This document shows positions 53,466 through 62,005 of a stretch of DNA of 64,000 nt, in pieces. The stretch comes from Pseudonocardia alaniniphila (GTDB lineage Bacteria > Actinomycetota > Actinomycetes > Mycobacteriales > Pseudonocardiaceae): assembly GCF_022524485.1 (NCBI RefSeq), contig NZ_JAKXMK010000006.1:156768-220767 (forward strand), in the 5' to 3' direction. A program made the translations under genes and the position numbers. The stretch's first letter is position 1, and every line of letters starts with the position of its first letter. Under the pieces are notes generated by a model. That model saw only the letters and a program-made list of their open reading frames with translations, had not been told where the DNA came from and did no database searches.

Positions 53466-55893
53466 GGACGCCCCGCGCTGGGTGCCGTCGCGCATCGAGG
53501 ACGGTCCTCTGGTCACCGGGCAGGGGCGGTTCCTCGACGACATGGACCCGCTCCCCGGCACGCTGGTGGCGGCGGTCGTACGGTCCACGCAGCCGCACGC
53601 CCGGCTGCGCTCCGTGGACCTGTCCCGGGCGAGGTCGCACCCGGGCGTCGCCGCCGTGATCGGGCCCGACGAGGTGCGCGCCGCGCTGCGCCCGTTCCCG
53701 CTGTCCACCGGCGCTGCGATGCCCTACTACCCGACCGCGGTCGACAAGGTGCGCTTCGTCGGGGAGCCGATCGCGGTCGTCGTCGCGCGGGACCGGTTCA
53801 CCGCGGAGGACGCCGCCGAGCTCGTCGCGGTGGACTACGAGCCGCTCGACGTCGTGATCGGAGCGCGGGCCGCGCTCGCGCCCGGAGCGCCGCTGCTGCA
53901 CGAGGAGGCCGGTTCGAACGTGGCCACCGACCGCACGTTCCGGTTCGGCGCGGTGGACGAGGCGTTCGCGAACGCCGAGCGCGACGGTGGGTACGTCGTC
54001 GAGGGCGAGTACGACTTCCCGCGCTATTCATCGGTGCCGATGGAGTGCTACAGCGTCATCGCCCAGTGGCAGCAGACCGGCAGCGGGCCCGGCGTCGAGG
54101 CGTGGGCGAACTTCCACGGCCCGTTCACGATGGTCCCGGTGATGGCGGGGGCGCTGGGCATCCCGACGTCCGCCGTGCGGCTGCACGTGCCGGCCGACAT
54201 CGGCGGCAGTTTCGGAATCAAGGCGGGGATCTACCCGTACGTGGTGCTCATGGCGCTGGCGTCGAAGCACTCGGGCACACCGGTGCGCTGGACGGAGGAC
54301 CGCGTCGAGCACCTGCTCGCGAGCTCGTCGGGCGCGGACCGGGTGATGCGCTTCGCGGCGGCCGTGACGGCGTCGGGCGAGGTCACGGCTCTGCGGACGG
54401 ACCTGGTCGACAACGTCGGCGCCTACCTGCGGCCGCCGGAGCCCTCCACGCTCTACCGCTGCTACGGCAACATCACCGGCCCGTACCGGATCGGGGCGGT
54501 CGAGATCAGGGCCCGCGCGGTGGTCACCAACTCGATGCCCACCGGGCTCAACCGGGGCTTCGGTGGCCAGCAGCTGTACTTCGGGCTGGAGCGGCTGATG
54601 GACGCCGTAGCCGCGAGAACCGGGCTCGACGTCGTGGAGGTCCGCCGGCGCAACCTCGTCGGTTCGTTCCCGTACGAGACGCCCACCGGCGGCTGTTACG
54701 ACTCCGGCGACTACGTGGCCGCCGTCGACCTCGCGGTGAAGGTCGCCGACCTGGAGGAGCTGCGCAAGCGGCAGGCCGCGGCTCGCGCCGAGGGTGTGCA
54801 CTACGGCATCGGGGTCGCGCTCGTCGTCGACCCGTCCGGCACGAACATCGGCTACGTCGGGCTCGCGACGCCGTCGGAACAGCGCAAGCCGCGGCGGGAC
54901 AAGTCCGGATCGACCGAACACGTGCGCATCTCCGTCGACGTGCAGGGGATCGTCACGGTGTTGCTCGGGTCGGTGCCCCAGGGGCAGGGGCACGCCACGG
55001 TGGCCCGCCAGGTGGCCGCCGAGCGGCTCGGGCTGCCCGTCGACCAGGTGCGTGTCGTCGTCGACATGGACACCGCGACCACGCCCTGGACGGTGACGTC
55101 GGGGAGCTACTCCTCGCGCTTCGCGCCGCTCGTCACCAGCGCGGTGGTGCAGGCGGCCGACCGGATCGCCGCGACGCTGCGTGCGGCGGCCTCGGTGATG
55201 CTCGGCCTGCCCGCCGACGAGCTGTGCCTCGTGGACGCCACGGTGGCGCACCCGTCCGGGGCGAGCGTGCAGTTCCGGCACGCCGCGGGGGTGGTGCACT
55301 GGGATCCGGCGTCGCTGCCGCCCGGCACGTCGGCCCGGCTCTACGAGGAGGCGGCCTTCACCCCGCGCGAGACCAGCGCCGCCACGCGCGACGACCGCAT
55401 CAACTCGTCGCTCTGCTACGGGTTCGTCGCGGAGCTCGTCGCCCTGCGGATCGATCCGGGCACCCTCGAGATCACGATCGACCGCGTCTGCTCGGTCCAC
55501 GACGCCGGCACGGTGCTCAACCAGCAGCTCCTCGACGGCCAGGTGCACGGCGCGCTGGTGCACGCGCTCGGGGGCGCGCAGTACGAGGAGTTCACCTACG
55601 CCCCGTCCGGGCAGCCGACGTCGGCGACCTTCCTCGACTACCTGTGTCCGACGAGCGCGGAGACAGGGTTCGACCTGCGTACCGATCACATCGCGACCCC
55701 GTCCCCGCTCACCCCCCTCGGCGCGAAGGGCTGCGGGGAGGGCTCGTCGATGAGCTTCCCGGTCGCGTTCGCGAACGCCGTGGCCGACGCGCTCGCGCCC
55801 TCCGGCGTCGAGATCACCCGGCTGCCGCTGCACGGAGAGGTGCTGCACCAGCTCATCGAGAAGAACGAGAAGGAGACCCCACCATGGCGTTGA
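53458..55893 (+). CDS. Molybdenum hydroxylase large subunit (xanthine/aldehyde oxidase family)
   Basis: An 811-residue Mo-MCD-binding catalytic subunit. Landmarks are PRWVPSRIEDGPLVTGQGRF, DKVRFVGEPIAVVVA, GSFGIKAGIYPYVVLMAL, GLNRGFGGQQLYFGLERLMD and the cofactor-side Glu in GAKGCGEGSSMSFPV. The CO-dehydrogenase active-loop motif AYxCSFR is absent (GLNRGFG here), so CO oxidation is unlikely. Hydroxylation or reduction of an aryl- or acyl-CoA, as in 4-hydroxybenzoyl-CoA reductase relatives, fits the CoA ligase before it. It overlaps the following enoyl-CoA hydratase gene by 10 bp. Confidence 0.92.
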   Translation: MPEDAPRWVPSRIEDGPLVTGQGRFLDDMDPLPGTLVAAVVRSTQPHARLRSVDLSRARSHPGVAAVIGPDEVRAALRPFPLSTGAAMPYYPTAVDKVRFVGEPIAVVVARDRFTAEDAAELVAVDYEPLDVVIGARAALAPGAPLLHEEAGSNVATDRTFRFGAVDEAFANAERDGGYVVEGEYDFPRYSSVPMECYSVIAQWQQTGSGPGVEAWANFHGPFTMVPVMAGALGIPTSAVRLHVPADIGGSFGIKAGIYPYVVLMALASKHSGTPVRWTEDRVEHLLASSSGADRVMRFAAAVTASGEVTALRTDLVDNVGAYLRPPEPSTLYRCYGNITGPYRIGAVEIRARAVVTNSMPTGLNRGFGGQQLYFGLERLMDAVAARTGLDVVEVRRRNLVGSFPYETPTGGCYDSGDYVAAVDLAVKVADLEELRKRQAAARAEGVHYGIGVALVVDPSGTNIGYVGLATPSEQRKPRRDKSGSTEHVRISVDVQGIVTVLLGSVPQGQGHATVARQVAAERLGLPVDQVRVVVDMDTATTPWTVTSGSYSSRFAPLVTSAVVQAADRIAATLRAAASVMLGLPADELCLVDATVAHPSGASVQFRHAAGVVHWDPASLPPGTSARLYEEAAFTPRETSAATRDDRINSSLCYGFVAELVALRIDPGTLEITIDRVCSVHDAGTVLNQQLLDGQVHGALVHALGGAQYEEFTYAPSGQPTSATFLDYLCPTSAETGFDLRTDHIATPSPLTPLGAKGCGEGSSMSFPVAFANAVADALAPSGVEITRLPLHGEVLHQLIEKNEKETPPWR

Positions 55894-56663
55894 CCGGCGG
55901 CGAGGTGCTGCTCGAGCGCGGGCACGAGGGGCGGGTCGCGTACCTGACCCTGTCCAACGGCCCCTACACCGTGATCACCTGGGAGATGCGCCAGGCGGTG
56001 GCGGAGCGGTTCGCCGTGATCGACGCCGATCCGGACGTGCGCGTCGTCGTGGTCCGCTCGGACGGTGAGCACTTCACCTCGGGCGGCGACATCGCGGGCT
56101 TCATGGAGGTCGACCCCATCGACTTCACCGACCTCGGCCACAACGTCACCGCCGCCGCGCGCAGCCCGAAGCCGGTGATCGCCGCGGTCGACGGGTACTG
56201 CTTCGGAGTGGGCCTGGAGATCGCCCTGTCCTGCGACATCCGCCTCGCCACCGCGCGCAGCCAGTTCGCGCTGCCGGAGATGAACCTCGGCATGATCCCG
56301 GGTTCGGGCGGCACACAACGACTCGCCCGGCTGATCGGGCTCTCCCGCGCGAAGTTCCACATCATGACGGCCACCCGCATCCAGGCCGCGCAGGCGCTGG
56401 ACTGGGGGATCGTCGCCGGCCTGCACGACGATCGCGACGCGCTCCACTCCGCCGTCGACGAGCTGGCCGGGCGGATGGCGGCCTTCTCGCCCGCCGCCCA
56501 GCGCACGGCGAAGGAGGTGCTGGACAAGGGCGCCGACGGCCCTCTCTACACGGGCATCGAACTGGAACGGAAGGCCTACGCGATGCTGCGCTCCACCCAC
56601 GACTTCGCCGAGGGGGTCGCCGCGTTCACAGAGAAGCGGAAGCCGGACTTCACCGGACGGTGA
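55884..56663 (+). CDS. Enoyl-CoA hydratase/isomerase family protein
   Basis: A 259-residue crotonase-fold enzyme. The oxyanion-hole region FTSGGDIAGF is present, and both catalytic Glu positions are kept (FGVGLEIALSCD and FALPEMNLGMIPGSGGTQRLA). Hydration or isomerisation of a CoA ester is likely. It lies inside the ligase-molybdoenzyme operon, overlapping the upstream gene by 10 bp and 7 bp before the CoxMSG fusion, so it acts on the same pathway intermediate. Confidence 0.92.
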   Translation: MALTGGEVLLERGHEGRVAYLTLSNGPYTVITWEMRQAVAERFAVIDADPDVRVVVVRSDGEHFTSGGDIAGFMEVDPIDFTDLGHNVTAAARSPKPVIAAVDGYCFGVGLEIALSCDIRLATARSQFALPEMNLGMIPGSGGTQRLARLIGLSRAKFHIMTATRIQAAQALDWGIVAGLHDDRDALHSAVDELAGRMAAFSPAAQRTAKEVLDKGADGPLYTGIELERKAYAMLRSTHDFAEGVAAFTEKRKPDFTGR

Positions 56664-56670
56664 CGAGCCC

Positions 56671-58815
56671 ATGAAACCGGCACCGTTCGCCTACGTCCGC
56701 CCGACGAGCCTCGACGACGCACTCGCCGAGCTCGCAGGCCGCGACGCCAAGGTGCTCGCGGGCGGGCAGTCGCTGGTGCCGGTGCTCGCGATGCGCCTGG
56801 GCAGGCCCGCCACGCTCGTCGACATCACTGCGGTCGCCGGCCTGGACCGGATCAGCGTCGGCAGCGGTGCCGTCCACATCGGAGCGGCGGTCCGGCAGCG
56901 CGCCGTGGAACGGTCCGAGCACGCTCGTGCCGTACCTCTGCTCGGGATGGCGCTCCCCTTCGTCGGGCACCGGGAGCTGCGCAGCCGCGGCACGGTCTGC
57001 GGAAGTCTCGCCCACGCCGACCCGGCGGCGGAGCTACCCGCCGTGGCCTGCTGCCTCGATGCCGTGCTGGAGATCGCCGGCCCCGGAGGCCGGCGCACCG
57101 TCGCGGCCGGGGAGTTCTTCGCCGGGGCGATGACCACCGCCCTGGCTCCCGACGAGGTCCTCCTCGCCGTCCGGTTCCCGGTGGCCGCACCGGGGGAGGG
57201 GTACGGCTTCGGCGAGATCGCCCGCCGGCACGGCGACTTCGCGCTGGCCGGGGTGGCCACGCGGGTGCACCGCGGTGACGACGGCACTCTGCTCGCCGCC
57301 CGGCTCACGGCGTTCGGGGTGTCCGACCGCCCGGTGACCAGGGACGTCACCGACCTCGTCCGGGCCACCGACGGGGCGGAGCAGCCGCTGCGGGACGCGA
57401 TCGCCGAGCTCGCCGCCGAGCTGGTCGACACCGCGGGTGACGCGCACGGCTCACCGGGCTACCGGCGCCGGCTGCTGACGGTGTTGGCCGCCCGTGAGCT
57501 GTCCCGCCCGCACCGCACCGCCGCGCCGGACCGTCCCGCGGACGAGCGGCCCGACCGGACAGAGCTGTCGCCCGACCGTGCCGGCCGGCCCGCGGGCGCA
57601 GGTGTGGCCGCACGAGCGCAGGCCCGGGTGGAGGCGCAGGAGCTCGTGGCTGTGACGCTGCGGGTGAACGGGAGTGAGGTCACCGTCCGCGTGCCCCCAC
57701 GGATGCATCTCGCCGACGCGCTGCGCGAGCACCTCGGCCTCACCGGCACCCATCTGGGCTGCGAGCACGGCGTCTGCGGAATGTGCACGGTGCTCGTCGA
57801 CGGCACCGCGGCCAGGGCCTGCCTGCTGTTCGCGGTCCAGTGCGACGGTGCCGAGGTCGTGACGGTCGAAGGGCTCGGCAGCGCCGACGAGCAGCACCCG
57901 CTCCAGCAGGCGTTCTCCGCACACCACGCGTTGCAGTGCGGCTTCTGCACCCCGGGGATGCTCATGAGCTCCTACGACCTGCTTGCCGGCGGGCCGGTCA
58001 CCCCTGAGGAACTTCCCGGGCAGATGTCAGGTGTGCTGTGCCGCTGCACCGGCTACCGCGGCATCCTCGCCGCCGTGGCCGACGTCGCCGAAGCGCATCC
58101 CAGGGGCGTGCCGGAGCCGATGAACTGCGTCGCTCGGCCGCTGGTGGGGCGCGGCGGGGGAGCGGGCGAGGGCTTCGCCGCCGGACGCGAGCCCGCCGCA
58201 CCCGGCGACGGGGACAGGCGCGAGGTCTCGGCCGTCACCGACCTGTCCGTCCCGGCCGGGGCCCCGACCGCCTCGGTCGAGGTGACCAGCGAACTCACCG
58301 CCCCGGTCGACGCCGTGTGGGCAGTGCTCGCCGACGTCGAGCGCATGGTCGCCTGTCTCCCCGGCGCCGAGCTCACCGAGGTGCTCGGCGGGGACCGGTA
58401 CCGGGGCCGGGCCGGTGTGGCCCTCGGCCCGGTGAAGCTCTCGTTCGCAGGCCTCGCGCAGATCATCGACCGCGATCCGGCCGATCACCGGCTGCGCATG
58501 ATCGGCCAGGGCTCCGACGCGGGCGGTAGCGCCACGCAAGCCGACATCCGGCTACGGGCCGAGCCCGGGCCGGGTGGCGGCACCGTGCTCCGGGCGGACG
58601 CCGATCTCTACCTGTCCGGGCGCATCGCCCAGTTCGGGCGTGCCCTCGCCGGCGACGTCAGCAGGCGGCTCTTCGAGCAGTTCGCGAGATCGGTGGACGC
58701 CGCTGCCACGGGACGGGAGGCGCCCGCGGCACGGCGCGCGTCCTCGCTCCGGCTCGCGATCGGCGCGCTCCTCGCCGCCGTGCGACGACGCATCACAGCG
58801 CGCCGCAGGCACTGA
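56671..58815 (+). CDS. Single-chain CoxM-CoxS-CoxG fusion (FAD, 2Fe-2S and SRPBCC domains)
   Basis: A 714-residue protein carrying the electron-transfer subunits of the molybdenum hydroxylase in one chain. Residues 1-275 are the FAD subunit (AGGQSLVPVLAMRL, RSRGTVCGSLAHADP). A charged linker runs from 280 to 325. Residues 326-480 are the two-cluster iron-sulfur subunit: plant-type cluster Cys364, 369, 372 and 384; second cluster Cys423, 426, 457 and 459. A second linker (485-533) leads to a CoxG-type SRPBCC domain (VEVTSELTAPVDAVWAVLAD, CLPGAELTEVL) ending in an Arg-rich amphipathic tail that could bind membrane. These domains are normally separate genes. All cofactor ligands look intact. Confidence 0.92.
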   Translation: MKPAPFAYVRPTSLDDALAELAGRDAKVLAGGQSLVPVLAMRLGRPATLVDITAVAGLDRISVGSGAVHIGAAVRQRAVERSEHARAVPLLGMALPFVGHRELRSRGTVCGSLAHADPAAELPAVACCLDAVLEIAGPGGRRTVAAGEFFAGAMTTALAPDEVLLAVRFPVAAPGEGYGFGEIARRHGDFALAGVATRVHRGDDGTLLAARLTAFGVSDRPVTRDVTDLVRATDGAEQPLRDAIAELAAELVDTAGDAHGSPGYRRRLLTVLAARELSRPHRTAAPDRPADERPDRTELSPDRAGRPAGAGVAARAQARVEAQELVAVTLRVNGSEVTVRVPPRMHLADALREHLGLTGTHLGCEHGVCGMCTVLVDGTAARACLLFAVQCDGAEVVTVEGLGSADEQHPLQQAFSAHHALQCGFCTPGMLMSSYDLLAGGPVTPEELPGQMSGVLCRCTGYRGILAAVADVAEAHPRGVPEPMNCVARPLVGRGGGAGEGFAAGREPAAPGDGDRREVSAVTDLSVPAGAPTASVEVTSELTAPVDAVWAVLADVERMVACLPGAELTEVLGGDRYRGRAGVALGPVKLSFAGLAQIIDRDPADHRLRMIGQGSDAGGSATQADIRLRAEPGPGGGTVLRADADLYLSGRIAQFGRALAGDVSRRLFEQFARSVDAAATGREAPAARRASSLRLAIGALLAAVRRRITARRRH

Positions 58816-58865
58816 GCCGCCGGTTCACACGTGGGTGAGTTGCGGGTGCTCGGGCCGGGACCGCC

Positions 58866-59864
58866 TCAGCGGGCCATCGGCTCCGCGGTGATCAGCGCGT
58901 CCTTGGGAGCCCGGCGAGCGCCGAGCCAGCCCAGCAGCACGGCGGCCGCGTCCTCGGCGAACGCCCCCGGCTTGTCGGAGCCGAACCGGTGCGCGGCGCT
59001 GGCTCGCAGCCGCGATCCGAGCACCGAGGTCGCCACGGCGGAGACCAGCCCGACGAGCGTGGGCAGCATCGCGTCGGCGCGGTCGCGATGCGCCATCGCC
59101 GCCGCGGACGTGGCACCCAGTGCCAGCCGGGACACCAGTCCGGGAGGGGCGAGGCGGCTCGGCGCGCCCGGCAGCTTGTCGGCCACAAGCTCGGCGGCCG
59201 CCGCCACGGTGGTGGCCGCGGTGCCGGTGCGTCCGCCCAGCCGGGAGGCCACGGCTCCGTGGTCGCCGCGGCCGGAGGTGAGGGCGATCGCGGTGATGCC
59301 TGCGGTGCTGCGGGATCCGGTGGCTGCGCCGAGCGCTGCGGCCCGCAGGATCGTCCCTGGGCTGCTGTGGGGCACCGCCTCGCGACCCTCGGCCACCCGA
59401 GAGACGGCGACAAGCGTGGCGTGCGTGGTGAACCCGTAGACGAGGTGCGGGACGACGTCGGCGACCCAGTCGGTGACACTCCAGCTACGGGGATCACTGA
59501 TGCGCAGGGCCGCGACCGGGCCGTCGGCGGCCACCATGGCCGCGACGCCCAGGAGGGGCCCGCCGACGGCCGTGGGCATGCGCAGGCCCGCCGAGCGCAG
59601 CACGCCGGCGATGCCACCGAGCGTCACGCCGGTGACGGTGCCGGCGAGCGGTCCGAGTGCGGAGAGCCGCCGGGCCTGCTCCCGACGGTTGCCCGGCAGC
59701 TCCAGCCCGGCTGCCTCGGCGAGCGCGGCCACCACCTGCTGTGGCGCGTCGCTCGCCGCCCGGCCACGGACAACCATGTCCAGATAGGTGGTGGCGTTGT
59801 GGGCCGTCGTCCCGGCGGCACCCGCGGCCGCGCCCCGTGCGAGGCCTGCCCAACTCGCGCTCAC
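58866..59864 (-). CDS. Hydrophobic, Ala/Gly-rich membrane-associated protein
   Basis: A 332-residue protein I cannot assign to a named family. It is rich in Ala and Gly with several moderately hydrophobic stretches (LGPLAGTVTGVTLGGIAGVL, AVGGPLLGVAAMVAADG, AMLPTLVGLVSAVATSVLG) and few charged runs. It begins SASWAGLARGAAAGAAGTTA. The GTG start at 59864 overlaps the NUDIX stop (GTGA), so the two are coupled. A membrane location is an inference from composition. Confidence 0.7.
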   Translation of the reverse strand: MSASWAGLARGAAAGAAGTTAHNATTYLDMVVRGRAASDAPQQVVAALAEAAGLELPGNRREQARRLSALGPLAGTVTGVTLGGIAGVLRSAGLRMPTAVGGPLLGVAAMVAADGPVAALRISDPRSWSVTDWVADVVPHLVYGFTTHATLVAVSRVAEGREAVPHSSPGTILRAAALGAATGSRSTAGITAIALTSGRGDHGAVASRLGGRTGTAATTVAAAAELVADKLPGAPSRLAPPGLVSRLALGATSAAAMAHRDRADAMLPTLVGLVSAVATSVLGSRLRASAAHRFGSDKPGAFAEDAAAVLLGWLGARRAPKDALITAEPMAR

Positions 59865-60349
59865 GACGGCGCCCCGCCCGACGCGGCGGCGAGCGAGCCC
59901 AGCAGCCGGTCGACGAACTCGACCTGGCCGGGCACGAGCTTGCGCCGCGCCGTCTCGGTGTCGAACCACGCGGCGCGGTCGATCTCCGGGAACTCCCGGA
60001 GCGTGCCGGAGCGCGGCGGCCACTCGAGCTCGAACGTGCCGGGCGTGATGGCGTCGGCGTCGAAGTCGGCCTGCCGGGCGAACACGGTGATGAGCTTCCC
60101 CGCGCGCTGCCGGACGGTGCCCAGCTCGACCTGCGGGCCGAGCGGAGGCGGTGATCCCAGCTCCTCGGTGAACTCCCGCTCGGCGGCGGCGCGCGGATCC
60201 TCGTCGGGGCCGTGCTCGCCCTTCGGGACGGACCACGCACCGTCGTCCTTGCGAGCCCAGTAGGGGCCACCCATGTGTCCGAGCAGGACCTCGACGCCGT
60301 CGGCGGCATCCGGCCGGAACAGCAACAGACCTGCGCTCAGTGTCGCCAT
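59861..60349 (-). CDS. NUDIX hydrolase
   Basis: A 162-residue pyrophosphohydrolase. The NUDIX box is complete: G-x5-E-x7-R-E-x2-E-E-x-G in GEHGPDEDPRAAAEREF onward to TEELG. The start SAGLLLFRPDAADGVEVLLG and the line HMGGPYWARKDDGAWSVPKG match the small group that acts on NTPs or dinucleoside polyphosphates. It is coupled to the membrane protein gene and divergent from the DUF742 gene. Confidence 0.92.
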   Translation of the reverse strand: MATLSAGLLLFRPDAADGVEVLLGHMGGPYWARKDDGAWSVPKGEHGPDEDPRAAAEREFTEELGSPPPLGPQVELGTVRQRAGKLITVFARQADFDADAITPGTFELEWPPRSGTLREFPEIDRAAWFDTETARRKLVPGQVEFVDRLLGSLAAASGGAPS

Positions 60350-60652
60350 CTCAGTGCCATCTCCGTGGCCGTGCCCGCGTCATCTCCGTGCCGCCATCCC
60401 TCGCGTCCGGGCGCTGTAACAGCGGCCGTCTCACAACCGATACGCAGCGCAGCATGGCAGACGTGGCGAAGGGAGGAACCCTGACGCGCGACGGTACGGC
60501 CGTACGAGGTGCGCGTTACCCCCTGATGGGTCTCCGGCAGCGCTGAACGGACCGACACCGGTAGGCCAGTTGTACCAGGCAAACTGCGCATAACGGGCCA
60601 ATCGTTATAACTACGCGATTGTCAGGTAACGCCTCCGTAACGCAAGATCGAC
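60350..60652. other. 303-bp divergent intergenic region
   Basis: It lies between the NUDIX gene (minus) and the DUF742 gene (plus). I see AATCG...CGATT arms (60600-60604 and 60616-60620) around TTATAACTACG, and a directly repeated GTAACGC (60626-60632 and 60637-60643) close to the DUF742 start. A 68-codon ORF across it has no support. Confidence 0.5.
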
Positions 60653-61453
60653 ATGGTGCGTCGGCACGGTATGGACGGGCGGGAAGGAGGGGGCCTCGAG
60701 GTGGATGACGAGGACGTTCCGCAGCCGCCGTCGATCGAGCTCACCGGCGCGCGGTTCGGCGGCCGGGCGCGGCGGCGCAAGTCGAAGCGTCGAGGATCCC
60801 GCAACCTCTCCGGTGCCGAGGTGGACACCGCTGTGATGGCGGTGGTCTCCGGCGAGGAGCCCCCCGGCGGGTTCGACCGTGCGCCAGATGCCGGATTCGT
60901 CGTGTATTCTTCTGCGCCCGTAGTGCACACCGGTGCGCGCTCCGTGGACGCTCCGCACGACCTCCGCGAGAGCACCCAAACCGACACTGAACTCGAGGAG
61001 CGACCGATCAACGGTCCATCGGCCGGTTCTGACCCGGCAGGCGCTGACCCCGCATCCACATACCCCTACTACTCTGCGGAGTCGCCGCTGAGCGGCTTCG
61101 GGGCGGAGGCGGGAGCGGTCGAGGGCCCCACGTCGTTCGTCCGGCCTTACGTGCTGACGCGCGGCCGCACCCGCTCGCAGTACGAACTCTCGATCGAGAC
61201 GCTGGTCTCGGCCGTGCCGATGGCCGCCAGTGGCCCCGCGGCTGCCGAGCACGAGGCTGTCATCTCGTTGTGCCAGGAGCCGCGTTCGGTGGCGGAGGTG
61301 GCGGCGCTGCTCGGGGTGCCTCTCGGGGTGGCCCGCGTGATCCTCGGCGACCTCGTTGCCGCCGGTGCCGTGGCGGTGCACCGCACGGCCGGTGTCGCCG
61401 GTCCCGACCTGGCGCTGATGGAGCGGGTGCTCGCCGGACTGCGCCGACTCTGA
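60653..61453 (+). CDS. DUF742 (CvnC-like) protein with a long basic N-terminal extension
   Basis: A 266-residue protein. Its last 110 residues are a DUF742 domain (SFVRPYVLTRGRTRSQYELS, LCQEPRSVAEVAALLGVPLG, VARVILGDLVAAGAVAVHR), a winged-helix-like module usually found as CvnC of conservons beside a sensor ATPase, a roadblock protein and a small GTPase. None of those partners is here. The first 155 residues are unusual: a basic patch (GGRARRRKSKRRGSRN, about 38-53) then an acidic, Ser/Pro-rich stretch. ATG at 60653 or 60671 could start translation. Confidence 0.82.
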   Translation: MVRRHGMDGREGGGLEVDDEDVPQPPSIELTGARFGGRARRRKSKRRGSRNLSGAEVDTAVMAVVSGEEPPGGFDRAPDAGFVVYSSAPVVHTGARSVDAPHDLRESTQTDTELEERPINGPSAGSDPAGADPASTYPYYSAESPLSGFGAEAGAVEGPTSFVRPYVLTRGRTRSQYELSIETLVSAVPMAASGPAAAEHEAVISLCQEPRSVAEVAALLGVPLGVARVILGDLVAAGAVAVHRTAGVAGPDLALMERVLAGLRRL

Positions 61454-61474
61454 CTCGATCGCCGAGCTTCCTTC

Positions 61475-61517
61475 AGCCGGCCTGCCCGGCCCTCTCGGGG
61501 GTCGATGCAGGCCGGCT
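61475..61517. terminator. Hairpin between convergent genes
   Basis: An 11-bp perfect stem, AGCCGGCCTGC with GCAGGCCGGCT, and a 21-base loop. It lies 21 bp after the DUF742 stop and 10 bp from the stop of the opposing gene. Confidence 0.65.
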
Positions 61518-61526
61518 GTTGTCGTC

Positions 61527-61910
61527 TCAGGCTTGCGGCTGGTCGGTCTGCTTGCGGCGGCCACCGCGCTGCATGTTGCCGGTGGTGATGCGCCTGCCGG
61601 GGTCGACGAGCCGCTTCCACTTGGCCTGCGCGGCCTGCCGGCTGCCGAGCTGCGCCTGGACGGCGTCGGCGACCTGGGCCCATGTCAGCCCGTCCTGGCG
61701 CAGCTTGCGGATGAGGTCGCGCTCGTATCGGTCGGCCACCCGGTGCATCTCGTGCACGATCGCGTACCAGGCCGCGGCCGCGTCGCGGGTGAGTGGCCCC
61801 TCCTTGCTGCGTTGCTTGAGCGTTTCGAGCTCCTCGGTGAGCGAGCGGGCCGTCTGCGTGATGCTCGGCTCAGCGCGTTCGAGCCAGCGGTGCGCCTCCT
61901 CGTACTTCAT
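61527..61910 (-). CDS. Small basic protein with a helix-turn-helix-like segment, unknown function
   Basis: A 127-residue, mostly helical protein of no family I can name. The segment LIRKLRQDGLTWAQVADAVQ (about 66-85), then QAAQAKWKRLVDP, looks like a helix-turn-helix, and the C-terminus is basic (GRRITTGNMQRGGRRKQ). A role in DNA binding is inference. It has a clear promoter: TTGCCG (61945-61940), 17 bp, TATCAT (61922-61917), and the ATG follows six bases later, so the mRNA is leaderless. Confidence 0.7.
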   Translation of the reverse strand: MKYEEAHRWLERAEPSITQTARSLTEELETLKQRSKEGPLTRDAAAAWYAIVHEMHRVADRYERDLIRKLRQDGLTWAQVADAVQAQLGSRQAAQAKWKRLVDPGRRITTGNMQRGGRRKQTDQPQA

Positions 61911-61913
61911 TGG

Positions 61914-61945
61914 TCAATGATACATTGACGCCAGCAAATCGGCAA
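61914..61945 (-). promoter_or_regulatory. Leaderless promoter overlapped by a perfect palindrome
   Basis: Minus-strand -35 TTGCCG (61945-61940), 17-bp spacer, -10 TATCAT (61922-61917). A perfect 15-bp inverted repeat TCAATG-ATA-CATTGA (61914-61928) covers the -10 box and start point, a position where a bound repressor would block initiation. Confidence 0.7.
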
Positions 61946-62005
61946 TGATCGGTTGACCAGGAGCGAAGCCGACATCGTGAACGACAACGAGGAGCAGGGC
62001 AGGCC

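Noticed and set aside
53458..58815. Aerobic carbon monoxide dehydrogenase (coxLMSG)
   Set aside because: The large subunit lacks the AYxCSFR loop (GLNRGFG instead), and the operon carries an acyl-CoA ligase and a crotonase, which point to a CoA-ester substrate.
60340..60546. 68-codon ORF in the NUDIX/DUF742 intergenic region
   Set aside because: No ribosome site, no domain, and it overlaps the NUDIX start region.
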